NCBI RefSeq assembly: GCF_014252955.1
Contig: NZ_JACMIA010000001.1
Span: 1,798,001 to 1,862,000, forward strand
DNA from: Stappia sp. 28M-7
GTDB taxonomy: Bacteria > Pseudomonadota > Alphaproteobacteria > Rhizobiales > Stappiaceae
Length of the DNA: 64,000 nucleotides
Reading direction: 5' to 3'
Part shown: piece after piece, positions 7,593 through 16,583 of the stretch
How positions within the stretch are numbered: position 1 is the stretch's first letter
Layout: each line of letters begins with the position of its first letter
The notes under the pieces: model-generated
The model's input: the letters and a program-made list of their open reading frames with translations, nothing else
The model's database searches: none
What the model was told of the DNA's origin: nothing
Translations under genes and position numbers: made by a program

Positions 7593-8507
7593 TCAGGCGC
7601 CGCCGGTGTCCAGTTCGATGAGAAGATCGGCAAGGCGGCGGGCCGCCGGGCCCATCGCCTCGTCCAGCCGGTGGGCGACATAGGCCTCCGACGCGGTTTC
7701 GCCGCCGCGCCCCAGCGCGCCGATGTTGAGCCGCGCCAGCCGGCCCTGCTCGATGTCCCGCTCCACCAGCCAGAACGGCAGGCGCCCCCATCCGGCGCCG
7801 CCGAGGATCAGGCTGTGCTTGGCGTCCTGGGTGTTGACCCGGCAGGTCTGCGGCGAGAGCACGCCGAAGTCGCGCCCTTCCGAAATGGCGGAAGGATCCG
7901 ACAGCACGATCTGGAGATGGTCGGCAAGATCCAGCACCTCCAGGGGGCGGCCGGGCTCTCCGTCCGCGAGCGGATGCGTCGCGGCGACGACGGCAACCTG
8001 GGTGATGGACGAGAGCGCGTCGAAGCGGATGCGGGGGTCGCGAAAATCCTCGCCGACCATGACGGACAGGGCGCAGCGCTTCTGCCTCAGCGCGTCGAGC
8101 GGGCCACCGAGAGGCTCGACCCGCACCCGCACGGACACGGACGGGAAGTCCTGGCGCATCCGCGAGATCGCCCGGCCGACCTGCTGCAGCGGATAGAGCG
8201 TGTCCACCGCGACCGCGAGCTCGGTCTCCACCCCGTCCGCATAGCCGCGCGCCTTCGCCCGCAAGGCATCGACACGCACGATGATGTCCCGCGCATTGCC
8301 GAGCAGCGCCCGGCCCTGGGCCGTCAGGACGGGTCGGTGCCCCGAACGGTCGAACAGCTCGACGCCGAGCTGGGCCTCGAGGTTGGCGATGGCAACGCTC
8401 ACCCCCGACTGCACGCGCGAGAGCTTCCGGGCGGCGGCACGGAAGCTGCCGCTTTCGGCGATCGTCACGAAGGTGCGCATCTGGTCGAGGGTCAGGGCAT
8501 CGAGCAT
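7593..8507 (-). CDS. LysR-family transcriptional regulator
   Basis: 304 residues from the ATG at 8507; a TTG two codons upstream is possible. An N-terminal winged helix-turn-helix (SGSFRAAARKLSRVQSGVS, about residues 17-36) is followed by a substrate-binding-like effector domain. It is divergent from wrbA with a 103-base intergenic region containing a dyad, so wrbA and the following genes are the probable targets. Confidence 0.85.
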   Translation of the reverse strand: MLDALTLDQMRTFVTIAESGSFRAAARKLSRVQSGVSVAIANLEAQLGVELFDRSGHRPVLTAQGRALLGNARDIIVRVDALRAKARGYADGVETELAVAVDTLYPLQQVGRAISRMRQDFPSVSVRVRVEPLGGPLDALRQKRCALSVMVGEDFRDPRIRFDALSSITQVAVVAATHPLADGEPGRPLEVLDLADHLQIVLSDPSAISEGRDFGVLSPQTCRVNTQDAKHSLILGGAGWGRLPFWLVERDIEQGRLARLNIGALGRGGETASEAYVAHRLDEAMGPAARRLADLLIELDTGGA

Positions 8508-8528
8508 GATCAATCCAGATGATCGAGT

Positions 8529-8545
8529 TGATAGATTTTATATCA
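8529..8545. promoter_or_regulatory. Candidate LysR binding site between lysR and wrbA
   Basis: TGATA-N7-TATCA is a perfect dyad of the T-N11-A-like LysR format in the AT-rich intergenic stretch between the divergent genes. It is suitably placed to act on both promoters. Confidence 0.4.
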
Positions 8546-8610
8546 CTTAAACTGTTCGAGATTTGGGGGCAACTTCGACCTCATTCGCAATCAGACGTGA
8601 GGTTGAAACG

Positions 8611-9237
8611 ATGGCCAAGGTTCTCGTGCTCTACTACTCCTCCTACGGTCACATCGAGACGATGGCCGAAGCGGTGGCCGACGGCGTCCGTCAGGCCGGC
8701 GCGGCCGTCGCCATTCGCCGGGTGCCCGAGCTGGTGCCCGAGGCGGTCGCCGAGAAGTCCGGCTACAAGGTCGACCAGGGGGCGCCGGTCGCCACCGTCG
8801 CGGAGCTGGCCGACTACGATGCGATCATCGTCGGAACGCCGACGCGGTTCGGCAACATGGCCTCGCAGATGAAGAACTTCCTCGACCAGACCGGCGGTCT
8901 CTGGTTCGAGGACAAGCTGGTCGGCAAGGTCGGCAGCGTCTTCACCTCGACCGGCAGTCAGCACGGGGGGCAGGAGACGACCATCCAGTCCACCCAGACA
9001 GTGCTGTTCCACCTCGGAATGATCATCGTGGGCCTGCCCTACAGCTTCAAGGGGCAGATGCGGATGGACGAGATCACCGGCGGCTCGCCCTATGGCGCCT
9101 CGACGCTGGCGGATGACGGCAACGGCGGGCATCGCGACCCGAGCGAAAACGAACTCGACGGCGCGCGCTTCCAGGGGCGGCATGTCGCCGAGATCGCGCT
9201 GGCGCTGGCCGCCGGGCGGCAGGGCAGGGCCGCGTGA
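8611..9237 (+). CDS. wrbA: NAD(P)H:quinone oxidoreductase WrbA
   Basis: 208 residues from the ATG at 8611, with GTGAGG eight bases upstream. The flavodoxin start [19 protein letters not shown], the [22 protein letters not shown] segment and the [12 protein letters not shown] loop are hallmarks of tetrameric FMN-binding WrbA, which reduces quinones by two electrons and limits redox cycling. It is followed with TGATG coupling by an MFS gene and then a VOC gene, forming a small operon probably controlled by the divergent LysR protein. Confidence 0.92.
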   Translation: MAKVLVLYYSSYGHIETMAEAVADGVRQAGAAVAIRRVPELVPEAVAEKSGYKVDQGAPVATVAELADYDAIIVGTPTRFGNMASQMKNFLDQTGGLWFEDKLVGKVGSVFTSTGSQHGGQETTIQSTQTVLFHLGMIIVGLPYSFKGQMRMDEITGGSPYGASTLADDGNGGHRDPSENELDGARFQGRHVAEIALALAAGRQGRAA

Positions 9238-10457
9238 TGACCGCCGCTGCAAGGCTGGAGCCGTCCGCCACGCGCTGGGCGGCCGTCGGCCTGATCGTCG
9301 CGGCCGGGATCGTCGCGGCGTTGCAGGTGGGCAAGGCGCCCATCGCAGCGCCCTTGCTGGAAGGCGATCTCGGCGTGGGGCTTGCAGCGCTCGGCTGGCT
9401 GACCGGTGTCTTCGCCCTCATCGGGCTGGTCGGGGGCATCCCGACCGGGGCGCTGGTCGGCAGTCTCGGCGCGCGCCGGGTCCTGGTCGCAGGGCTGCTG
9501 GTCACGGCGGCGGGCGCGGCAGCCGGGGCGCTGTCCGCAGGTCTTGCGATGCTCATGGTCTCGCGGATCGTCGAAGGCGCGGGGTTCCTGCTGATCATCG
9601 TCGCTGCTCCGTCGCTGCTCGGGCGCGTCTCCCGGCCCGGCGACCGGGACCTCGCCTTCGCGCTGTGGAGCTGTTTCATGCCGCTCGGCTTGGCGGCGGC
9701 GATGCTGGTCGGGCCGATGTTCGACGACTGGCGCGCGATGTGGTGGGCGAGCGGCGGGCTCGCCCTGGCGCTCTGCCTGCTGGTGCCGCTCGTCGTGCCG
9801 GTCTCCCGCGAGCGCCACGCCTGGTCATGGCGGCACCTGCGGGACGATACGGCGGCGGTCTTCGGCAATGCCGGGGCGGTCGGGCTCGCCATCTCCCTCG
9901 CGCTCTACAGCCTGATGTTCTTCGCGCTGTTCAGCTTCCTGCCGGTGCTGCTGATGGAGCAGATGGGCGTGTCCCACCGCACCGCCGGGCTGCTCAGCGC
10001 GCTGGCCTCCGCCGTCAACGTGATCGGCAACCTGGCGGCGGGCGTGATGCTGTCGCGGGGCGTCAGCCGGCCGGCGCTGCTGATCGGGGCCTGCCTGATC
10101 ATGGGCGCGGCGAGCCTCGGCATCTTCCTGCCCCTGCTGCCGGCAACCGCGACGTTTCTCCTGTGCGTGCTGTTCTCGGCCGTCGGCGGCCTGATCCCGG
10201 CAACCATCCTGTCGTCCGCTCCGATCGTCGCCTCCTCGGCCGCCCTGGTGCCCGTGGTGATCGGCCTCATCGTTCAGGGCAACAATCTGGGACAGATCCT
10301 CGGCCCCGTTGCCGTCGGCAGCGCCATCGAGCGGTTCGGCTGGAGTTCGGCGGCGGTCATCGTTGCCGGCGCGGCCCTGATGGGAACAACCGTGGTGGTC
10401 GCCTATGCGCATCGGCTCGCGGTGCCGAATTCCGAAAGAAAGGGAGGCTCCCGATGA
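9237..10457 (+). CDS. MFS transporter
   Basis: 406 residues with about twelve membrane segments. The cytoplasmic loop after helix 2 (GALVGSLGARRVLVAG) is the MFS motif-A equivalent. The start overlaps the wrbA stop as TGATG. The layout resembles drug or metabolite exporters of the CynX/NimT or DHA1 type, but no substrate can be assigned. The stop overlaps the VOC gene start. Confidence 0.85.
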   Translation: MTAAARLEPSATRWAAVGLIVAAGIVAALQVGKAPIAAPLLEGDLGVGLAALGWLTGVFALIGLVGGIPTGALVGSLGARRVLVAGLLVTAAGAAAGALSAGLAMLMVSRIVEGAGFLLIIVAAPSLLGRVSRPGDRDLAFALWSCFMPLGLAAAMLVGPMFDDWRAMWWASGGLALALCLLVPLVVPVSRERHAWSWRHLRDDTAAVFGNAGAVGLAISLALYSLMFFALFSFLPVLLMEQMGVSHRTAGLLSALASAVNVIGNLAAGVMLSRGVSRPALLIGACLIMGAASLGIFLPLLPATATFLLCVLFSAVGGLIPATILSSAPIVASSAALVPVVIGLIVQGNNLGQILGPVAVGSAIERFGWSSAAVIVAGAALMGTTVVVAYAHRLAVPNSERKGGSR

Positions 10458-10855
10458 GCATCAACCTCGACCACACGATCCTGCCGGCGAAGGATGCAAA
10501 GGCCTCGGCCCTGTTCCTGGCAAGGATCCTGTCGCTGCCGGAACCGAGGGAATGGGGGCCGTTCTGGATGGTCACCACCGACAACGGCGTCAACCTCGAC
10601 TACATGGAACAGAAGGGGGAACAGGCGGGAGACGTCGCCGCGCGGCACTACGCCTTTCTGGTGGATGAGGCGAGCTTCGACGCGATCCTGGCGCGGATCG
10701 AAACGGCCGGCCTGCCGTACTGGGCGGATCCGGCCAGAACCACGCCGGGACTGAACCGGCACGACGGCGGGCGCGGGCTCTATTTCGACGATCTCAACGG
10801 GCACCTGCTCGAGGTGATCACGCGGCCCTATGGCAGCGGCGGCTGGCAGCCCTGA
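10454..10855 (+). CDS. VOC-family (glyoxalase/bleomycin-resistance-like) protein
   Basis: 133 residues, starting in an ATGA overlap with the MFS gene. MSINLDHTILPAKDAKASALFL and the terminal GLYFDDLNGHLLEVITRPYG are the two halves of a vicinal-oxygen-chelate fold; H7, H54-region and E near the end are candidate metal ligands. Such proteins act as dioxygenases, isomerases or drug-binding proteins. As the third gene after wrbA and an exporter, detoxification of a quinoid or electrophilic compound is a fair guess. Confidence 0.8.
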   Translation: MSINLDHTILPAKDAKASALFLARILSLPEPREWGPFWMVTTDNGVNLDYMEQKGEQAGDVAARHYAFLVDEASFDAILARIETAGLPYWADPARTTPGLNRHDGGRGLYFDDLNGHLLEVITRPYGSGGWQP

Positions 10856-10885
10856 AACTCCGGCCCTGAGGGGCGCCGAAGCCGG

Positions 10886-12214
10886 TCACTCGATCTGGTC
10901 CGGCGAGGACGCGGCAAGGGCGTTCAGCACGTCGAGACTGTCGGCCAAAACGGCCAGGGGCGGCGAGGCGAGGGCGAGGCGAACGGCGTTGGGCGCATGG
11001 CCCGGCGAGACGGCGAAGGCGCTGCCGGGAACGACGGCGATGCCCCGCCGGGCCGCGAACATCGCGAACGTGTCCGCGCGCCAATGGTCGGGCAGGGTGG
11101 CCCAGACGTGATAGGCGCGCGGATCGCCGTCGATCCGCAGGTTGCCGAGATGCCGGCGGGCGAGGGCGTTGCGGGACATGGCGTCCTCGCGCTTCAACTC
11201 GCCGATCCGGTGTGCGCTGCCATCGGACATCATCTGCAGGCCGAGGGCGAGGGGGAAGCCCGACGGCCCCCAGCAGCCGCTGCGCACGCTCGCGATGATC
11301 TGCCCGCGCATGTGAAGCGGGGCCGCGATGAAGCCGGCGGTGGTGCCGGGGGCAATCCGCTTGGAGAGACTGTCGACCAGAACGGCATGCGCCGGCGCGT
11401 AATGGGCGAGCGGTTCCTCGTCGGTCAGAAAACCGTAGATGCCGTCCTCGATGGCGACGAGGCGCGTGGTCTCGAGAACCGCCGCGATCTCCCGGCGGCG
11501 GGCCGTGTCCATCGTCGTGCCGACCGGGTTCTGCAGGCTCGGCTGAACATAGAGGCCGCTGAGCGGGGCGGCCGCGTGCGCGCGCAGGATCGCATCCGGC
11601 AGCATGCCTCGCGTGTCGCAGGCGATCGGCACCAGGGTGATCCCGAGGCGCGCGGCCAGCCCCTTGAAGACCGGGTAGGTCAGCGCCTCCACCCCGAAGC
11701 GGCTGCCCGGAGGTGCGAGGGCGGAGAGGGTCGCGGCGATGGCCTGCCGGCCGTTGCCGGCGAAGACGATGGCCTCAGGATCCGCCCGCCAGGCGACCCG
11801 GCGCAGATGATCGGCAACGATGGCGCGCGCCGCCGGCGTGCCCGTCGCTCCGATCGGCCGCGACACGTCCTCCATCGCGCTGCCCTGCAGCAAGGCGGCA
11901 ACGGCGCGTCCCGTCATCGCCGCTTGCTCGTCGACGATGGGGAAGTTGAGCTCCAGGTCTATCGCGGCCGTTGCCGGCTCGGTGAGGGCAGGGGCCTGGC
12001 GCGAGGTCGGGAGGCGGACGAAGGTGCCGCGGCCGGTCTCGCCGGTCACCAGCCCGCGCCGTGCAAGCTCGGAATAGACGCGCGCCGCGGTCGAGGCCGC
12101 AATGCCGCGCCGATAGGCGAAGTCGCGCTGTGGTGGCAGGCGCTCTCCCGGCTTCAGCTCGCCCGACATGATCTGGGCGCTGAGCGCGTCGGCGATTTCC
12201 CTGAAGCCGTGCAT
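10886..12214 (-). CDS. MocR-type regulator (GntR winged helix plus aminotransferase domain)
   Basis: 442 residues. Residues 1-70 are a GntR winged helix-turn-helix (PGERLPPQRDFAYRRGIAASTAARVY), and the rest is a fold-type-I PLP aminotransferase-like domain with the PLP lysine in VDSLSKRIAPG and the NPVGTTMD turn. MocR proteins use PLP or an aldimine as effector rather than catalysing turnover. The gene is divergent from a LysE-type exporter, and direct plus inverted repeats lie between them, so it probably senses an amino-acid-like compound and controls the exporter. Confidence 0.88.
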   Translation of the reverse strand: MHGFREIADALSAQIMSGELKPGERLPPQRDFAYRRGIAASTAARVYSELARRGLVTGETGRGTFVRLPTSRQAPALTEPATAAIDLELNFPIVDEQAAMTGRAVAALLQGSAMEDVSRPIGATGTPAARAIVADHLRRVAWRADPEAIVFAGNGRQAIAATLSALAPPGSRFGVEALTYPVFKGLAARLGITLVPIACDTRGMLPDAILRAHAAAPLSGLYVQPSLQNPVGTTMDTARRREIAAVLETTRLVAIEDGIYGFLTDEEPLAHYAPAHAVLVDSLSKRIAPGTTAGFIAAPLHMRGQIIASVRSGCWGPSGFPLALGLQMMSDGSAHRIGELKREDAMSRNALARRHLGNLRIDGDPRAYHVWATLPDHWRADTFAMFAARRGIAVVPGSAFAVSPGHAPNAVRLALASPPLAVLADSLDVLNALAASSPDQIE

Positions 12215-12218
12215 CTAT

Positions 12219-12252
12219 ATTGCTCCGAGTGCAATGTTGAAATTGCACCGAG
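12219..12252. promoter_or_regulatory. MocR-type operator: direct repeats plus a dyad
   Basis: ATTGCTCCGAG (12219-12229) and ATTGCACCGAG (12242-12252) are direct repeats differing at one base with a 23-base period, close to two helical turns. GTGCAAT-N6-ATTGCAC (12229-12248) is also a perfect dyad. Direct repeats at such spacing are typical MocR sites. Confidence 0.6.
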
Positions 12253-12298
12253 ATTGTGAATGAACGAGGCTGCCTTCGCAACAGGCCGGAGGCATATC

Positions 12299-12928
12299 GT
12301 GGTCACGAGCACCAATCTTGCAGCATTCGCTCTCGTCTCGTTCGGGATGGTGATCACCCCCGGACCCAACATGATCTACCTGATCAGCCGCTCGATCCTG
12401 CAGGGCAGCGTCGCGGGCTTCATCTCGCTGTTCGGCGTGATCGCGGGCTTCGTCTTCTACATGCTGTGCGCGGCCTTCGGCGTGACGGCCATCGTGCTGG
12501 CGGTGCCCTTCGCCTTCAAGGCGATCCAGTTCGCTGGCGCTGCCTACCTGCTGTATCTCGCCTGGCGTGCGGTCAAGCCCGGTGCGGGCTCGGTCTTCCA
12601 GCCGCGCACCGACCTTCCCGTCGATCCGCCGCTGCGCCTGTTCACCATGGGCTTCGTCACCAATCTGCTCAATCCGAAGATCGCGCTGCTCTACATGTCG
12701 CTGCTGCCGCAGTTCCTCGACCTGGAGAAGGGCAACCTGCTGGCCCAGAGCGTGCTGCTGGGGAGCGTGCAGATCATGGTGAGCTTTGCGGTGAACGCGG
12801 CAATCGTGCTCGCCGCCGGCTGGGTGGCGCGCTGGTTCGCCACCCGTCCGGGCTGGATGCGGGTGCAGCGCTGGGCGATGGCGTCGGTGCTGACGGCGCT
12901 CGCCCTGAGCGTCGTCACCGCCCGCTAG
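12299..12928 (+). CDS. LysE/RhtB-family amino-acid exporter
   Basis: 209 residues from the GTG at 12299, chosen because GGAGG lies six bases upstream and this gives the usual LysE-family length; an ATG at 12260 would add 13 residues. Six membrane segments; the N-terminal signature FGMVITPGPNMIYLISRSI is diagnostic. It exports an amino acid or homoserine-lactone-like compound across the inner membrane. Likely controlled by the divergent MocR regulator. Confidence 0.88.
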   Translation: MVTSTNLAAFALVSFGMVITPGPNMIYLISRSILQGSVAGFISLFGVIAGFVFYMLCAAFGVTAIVLAVPFAFKAIQFAGAAYLLYLAWRAVKPGAGSVFQPRTDLPVDPPLRLFTMGFVTNLLNPKIALLYMSLLPQFLDLEKGNLLAQSVLLGSVQIMVSFAVNAAIVLAAGWVARWFATRPGWMRVQRWAMASVLTALALSVVTAR

Positions 12929-12969
12929 CAGCGCATGGGCACGCCTTGCCGGAGATTTTCCGGCGGGCA

Positions 12970-12996
12970 CGTCACAAACCGGCCGGCTCAATCGTC
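12970..12996 (+). promoter_or_regulatory. ECF41-type promoter
   Basis: CGTCACA (12970-12976), 16 bases, then CGTC (12993-12996). The known ECF41 consensus is TGTCACA with a CGTC -10 element, so only the first base differs. It lies 33 bases before the CMD gene, which precedes the ECF41 sigma gene, so the module is probably autoregulated. Confidence 0.7.
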
Positions 12997-13028
12997 AAGC
13001 GGGTATACCCAAGCCAATGGAGCTTACG

Positions 13029-13457
13029 ATGACGACCAAGCCGGTAAATCACTACAAGAACGTTCCCGATGTCTTCGGGGCGCTGGAGAATGTCCACGGG
13101 GCCATCGATGTGCACGGCCTCGACCGGATGCTGCACCATCTGGTGCAGTTGCGGGCCTCGCAGCTCAACGCCTGCGCCTATTGCGTCAAGATGCATACCA
13201 AGGAAGCGCGCGACGACGGCGAGACCAACGAGCGGCTGGACCGCCTGACCGTGTGGGAGCATGTCGGCGACTTCACCGCCAAGGAGCGCGCCGCGCTCGC
13301 CTGGACCGAGGCGCTGACCCAGCTCGACCGCAAGACCGACTACGGCGTGTTGCGTGCCGAGCTGCGCGAGCACTTCAGCGACACGGAGATCAGCGCATTG
13401 ACCGCGACTGTCGCGATGATCAACCTCTGGAACCGCATCCAGGTCTCGACGCACTGA
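13029..13457 (+). CDS. Carboxymuconolactone decarboxylase / AhpD-family protein
   Basis: 142 residues from the ATG at 13029 (GGAG six bases upstream; an in-frame ATG at 13017 contains that site). The AhpD core NACAYCVKMHTKEAR has the CxxC-x3-H redox/proton-relay motif. Proteins of this type are peroxidase-like disulfide enzymes and are the classical neighbours and targets of ECF41 sigma factors. The stop is one base from the sigma-factor start, so the pair is co-transcribed. Confidence 0.9.
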   Translation: MTTKPVNHYKNVPDVFGALENVHGAIDVHGLDRMLHHLVQLRASQLNACAYCVKMHTKEARDDGETNERLDRLTVWEHVGDFTAKERAALAWTEALTQLDRKTDYGVLRAELREHFSDTEISALTATVAMINLWNRIQVSTH

Positions 13458-13458
13458 C

Positions 13459-14349
13459 ATGCAGCCCTCCGACACAGCCTTGTTCGAAGAACGGCGACCG
13501 TTCCTGACAGGTCTGGCCTACCGCATCCTCGGCTCGCGTGCCGAAGCCGAGGATGCGGTTCAGGACACCTACCTGAAATGGCAGACAAGCGAGCGCGCCA
13601 CCATCTCCAACCCCGCCGGCTGGCTCACCGCCGCCTGTACGCGTCGTTGCATCGACATGCTGAGGTCCGCCCGCCGCGCGCGGGTGGACTATGTGGGTGC
13701 GTGGCTGCCGGAGCCGATCCAGACGATGACCGAAGATGGCCCGGAAGAGGCGGCAGACCTGTCGTCCACGCTCTCGCTCGCCTTCATGCTGGTGCTGGAA
13801 CGGCTCGCCCCGAAGGAACGCGCCGCCTATCTCCTGCGCGAGATCTTCGACCAGTCCTACGAGGACGTGGCGGTCGCGCTGAACGTGAGCGAGGCGGCCT
13901 GCCGCAAGCTGGTGTCCCGCGCGCGCAGCCGCATCGGCCGGGAAGAGCCCGGCGCCGCCGTGCCGAAAGCCCGCCAGGACGCGCTGCTTGCCGCCTTCCA
14001 GGCAGCCATCATGACCGGAAGCACGGCGCAGCTCGCCAGTCTGATGCGCGAAGACATCGAGCTGAAGACGGACGGGGGCGGCAAGGTACAGGCCCTGCTG
14101 CAGCCGCTCATCGGCAAGGCCGACGTGCTGGACTTCGTCGGCGGAACGCTCGGCGAATACTGGTCCCGCTACGAGTGGCGGCACATCGACATCAACGGCG
14201 CGCGCGGGGCGCTGGTCCTCGACGGGCCCGAGATCGTCGCGTCGGTGAGCCTTGCCTGCGATGCCGAGGGGCGCCTGACCGGCATCTACATCATGCGCAA
14301 TCCGGACAAGCTGGCGCGCCTCGGCGATGCCGAAAGGACCATCCAATGA
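13459..14349 (+). CDS. ECF41-family RNA polymerase sigma factor with SnoaL-like extension
   Basis: 296 residues: sigma2 (about 10-75, with GSRAEAEDAVQDTYLKW), sigma4 (about 105-160, with SYEDVAVALNVSEAACRKLVSRAR) and a SnoaL/NTF2-like C-terminal domain. All three conserved ECF41 extension motifs are present: WLPEP (82-86), DGGGK (205-209) and NPDKL (281-285). In ECF41 the extension modulates activity, replacing a separate anti-sigma factor. It is coupled to the upstream CMD gene and its stop overlaps the following MFS gene. Confidence 0.93.
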   Translation: MQPSDTALFEERRPFLTGLAYRILGSRAEAEDAVQDTYLKWQTSERATISNPAGWLTAACTRRCIDMLRSARRARVDYVGAWLPEPIQTMTEDGPEEAADLSSTLSLAFMLVLERLAPKERAAYLLREIFDQSYEDVAVALNVSEAACRKLVSRARSRIGREEPGAAVPKARQDALLAAFQAAIMTGSTAQLASLMREDIELKTDGGGKVQALLQPLIGKADVLDFVGGTLGEYWSRYEWRHIDINGARGALVLDGPEIVASVSLACDAEGRLTGIYIMRNPDKLARLGDAERTIQ

Positions 14350-15797
14350 CCGATGCGCGTGTCGTCACAGCCTCGCCCGGCTGGGCGGACTTGCTGTCCG
14401 GCGGCAATCTTGTCCGCTCGCTCGCCCTGAGCGGCGGCGTCGCCCTGCATGCCGTCAATCTCTACATTTCGACGACGATCCTGCCGACCGTGGTGCGCGA
14501 GATCGGGGGGCTGGACTTCTATGCCTGGAACACGACGCTGTTCGTGATCGCCTCGATCCTCGGTGCGGCGCTGTCCTCTCCGGTATTGGCACAGACCGGC
14601 CCGCGCGGCGGCTATGTCGTGGCGGCGGCGGTGTTCATTGCCGGGACGCTGGCCTGCGCCGCGGCCGGATCGATGCCGGTGATGCTCGCCGGCCGCTTCG
14701 TGCAGGGCCTGGGCGGCGGCATCCTGCTGGCGCTGGCCTATGCGATGGTCCGGCGGGTCTATCCCGAGCCGCTCTGGCCGCGCGCGCTGGCGCTGCTGTC
14801 CAGCATGTGGGGCATCGCCACCCTGCTCGGGCCGGCGGTGGGCGGCATCTTCGCCGAACTCGACCTGTGGCGCGGGGCCTTTCTCATCCTGGTCCCCTTC
14901 GCAGCCCTGATCGCTTGTGCCGCGTTTCTGGTCCTGCCGAGGCGTGCGGCGGACGGAAAGGGCGCCGAGCCGTTGCCTCTCGTCCAGCTCGCGCTGCTGA
15001 CGATTGCCGTCTTCGCCGCCTCGTGGGGTGGGATCGGCGAGACTATCGTGTCGACCGTTACGGGAATGCTGGCCGCCCTGATGCTCGTGGTGCTGTTCGT
15101 TGTGGTGGAGCGCAGATCGGCGAGAAAGCTGCTGCCGGCCGAGACATTCAGGCTGCCCGGCGCGCTCGGGAGCCTCTATGCGACCTCGGCGCTACTGGCC
15201 ATGACCGTCACCTGTACGGAGATCTTCCTGCCGCTGTTCCTGCAGGAGCTGCATGGCCGCTCGCCGCTGGAGGCCGGCTATATCGCGGCCGTGATGTCGG
15301 CGGGCTGGACGGCCGCCGCGATCCTCGCCTCCGGGTTTCAGGGCGCGCGCCGCACGCTTGCGGTGCGGGCCGGGCCGGTCCTGTCGCTCGCCGCGATGAT
15401 CGCCCTGGCGCTCGTTCTGCCGGTAGCCGGCCCGGTGTCTGGTCCGGCGGGCGACTGGCTGCGGCTCGCCCTGATCTGTGCCGCGCTGATCGCCGGCGGG
15501 GCGGGCGTCGGGCTCGCCTATCCGCATCTGTCGGCGATGGTCCTGCAGGTGGCCCCGCCCGAGGAGGCGGACAACGCGGCCTCGTCGATCATGACGGTGC
15601 AGCTCTGCGCCACCGCCTTCGGTGCGGCCATCGCCGGGCTTGCGGTCAATCTGGCCGGCGCGGGCGCGCCATCCGGTGGTATGGATGTGGCCAATGCGGC
15701 ACGCTGGCTGTTCGTGACCGTGGCGCTCGCCCCGCTGCTCTGCATCCTCGCGATGCGCAGCGCATCGTTCCGGCAGGCGACCCTGCGATCCCGGTGA
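14346..15797 (+). CDS. MFS transporter downstream of the ECF41 sigma factor
   Basis: 483 residues with about fourteen membrane segments, as in DHA2 drug exporters. The start overlaps the sigma-factor stop (ATGA), so expression is probably under ECF41 control. Motif-C-like GIATLLGPAVGGIF in helix 5 is typical of drug:proton antiporters. The substrate is unknown. Confidence 0.85.
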   Translation: MTDARVVTASPGWADLLSGGNLVRSLALSGGVALHAVNLYISTTILPTVVREIGGLDFYAWNTTLFVIASILGAALSSPVLAQTGPRGGYVVAAAVFIAGTLACAAAGSMPVMLAGRFVQGLGGGILLALAYAMVRRVYPEPLWPRALALLSSMWGIATLLGPAVGGIFAELDLWRGAFLILVPFAALIACAAFLVLPRRAADGKGAEPLPLVQLALLTIAVFAASWGGIGETIVSTVTGMLAALMLVVLFVVVERRSARKLLPAETFRLPGALGSLYATSALLAMTVTCTEIFLPLFLQELHGRSPLEAGYIAAVMSAGWTAAAILASGFQGARRTLAVRAGPVLSLAAMIALALVLPVAGPVSGPAGDWLRLALICAALIAGGAGVGLAYPHLSAMVLQVAPPEEADNAASSIMTVQLCATAFGAAIAGLAVNLAGAGAPSGGMDVANAARWLFVTVALAPLLCILAMRSASFRQATLRSR

Positions 15798-15843
15798 GGG
15801 ACCGCAGGGGGCCTTTCCGACCGCAGACCTGAAGGGAATTGCA

Positions 15844-16374
15844 ATGTCTGTCGCATTCGTCGAGCCGTATCCTGGATTGCTCGAGCGCCTGCTGCCGGTC
15901 GCACGGCAGATCTTCACCGACACGTTCGCGGAGCGCTACGACACGGCTGCCTTCGAGGTGTATTGCGACGAGGTCTATCGGCCCGGCGGGGCCATGTCGC
16001 AGGACTTCGAGGCACCTGGCATACGCTGGCTGGTGGCGGTGAGCGCGGGGCAGCCGATCGGCTATGCCAAGCTGAGGCCGCTTCGCGCGCCGGCGCTCGA
16101 CGCCGAGCCCGGCGCGCTGGAGCTGCAGCAGCTCTACGTCCTGCGCGACTGGCAGGGCAGGGGCGTCGCCGACCGGCTGATGACATGGGCGCTGGAGACC
16201 GCCGCCGCAGAGGGGACGGGAGAGGTCTACCTGACCGTCTTCGATCACAACGAGCGGGCGAAGCGCTTCTACACCCGCTACGGGTTCAGGGAAGTCGGGC
16301 GCTGCACGTTCCAGCTCGGCGAGCGGATCGACGATGACCGCATCTGGCGCGTGCGCCTGCCGTCCCGCCGTTGA
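15844..16374 (+). CDS. GNAT-family N-acetyltransferase
   Basis: 176 residues with AAGGGAA six bases before the ATG. The GNAT core is clear: LQQLYVLRDWQGRGVADRLM is the acetyl-CoA pyrophosphate loop (Q/R-x-x-G-x-G/A), and NERAKRFYTRYGFREVG is motif B. It follows the MFS gene by 46 bases and may be in the same transcript. The acceptor (amine, peptide or antibiotic) is not predictable. Confidence 0.85.
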   Translation: MSVAFVEPYPGLLERLLPVARQIFTDTFAERYDTAAFEVYCDEVYRPGGAMSQDFEAPGIRWLVAVSAGQPIGYAKLRPLRAPALDAEPGALELQQLYVLRDWQGRGVADRLMTWALETAAAEGTGEVYLTVFDHNERAKRFYTRYGFREVGRCTFQLGERIDDDRIWRVRLPSRR

Positions 16375-16392
16375 GGCAGCCACCTTCTCCGC

Positions 16393-16543
16393 TGTCATGC
16401 CTGCAAAGGCAGGCATCCAGTATCCGCTGGCGGTGTTGGTGACGCGAAAGGGCCGGGGGCTTCTTCGCGGTGTTTACGGCTTGAGCGGAAACGTCCGGGG
16501 TTACTGGGTCCCGGTCTTCGGCTGCGCCGAAACCGGGACGACA
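16393..16543. repeat. 151-base cruciform-capable structured element
   Basis: The element is closed by TGTC (16393-16396) and GACA (16540-16543). Inside are hairpin A (ATGCCTGC, AAAG loop, GCAGGCAT; 16397-16416), the pair CCAGTA/TACTGG (16417-16422 with 16502-16507), and hairpin B (GTCCCGGT with ACCGGGAC, 16508-16539, itself containing TTCGGC/GCCGAA). These four stems abut with no unpaired base between them, like a four-way junction. The middle arm has further pairs TCCGCT/AGCGGA and CGCGAA/TTCGCG. It resembles dispersed palindromic repeats of alphaproteobacteria and lies 41 bases downstream of the GIY-YIG gene. Confidence 0.7.
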
Positions 16544-16583
16544 GGCGGAGGGCGGGGTGCTGCCTGCCTGTCTTTATGGTCGG

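Noticed and set aside
16375-16583. A small plus-strand ORF of about 100 codons (16334-16636)
   Set aside because: It overlaps the GNAT end and the palindromic element and has no ribosome site. Its translation only reads through the hairpins.
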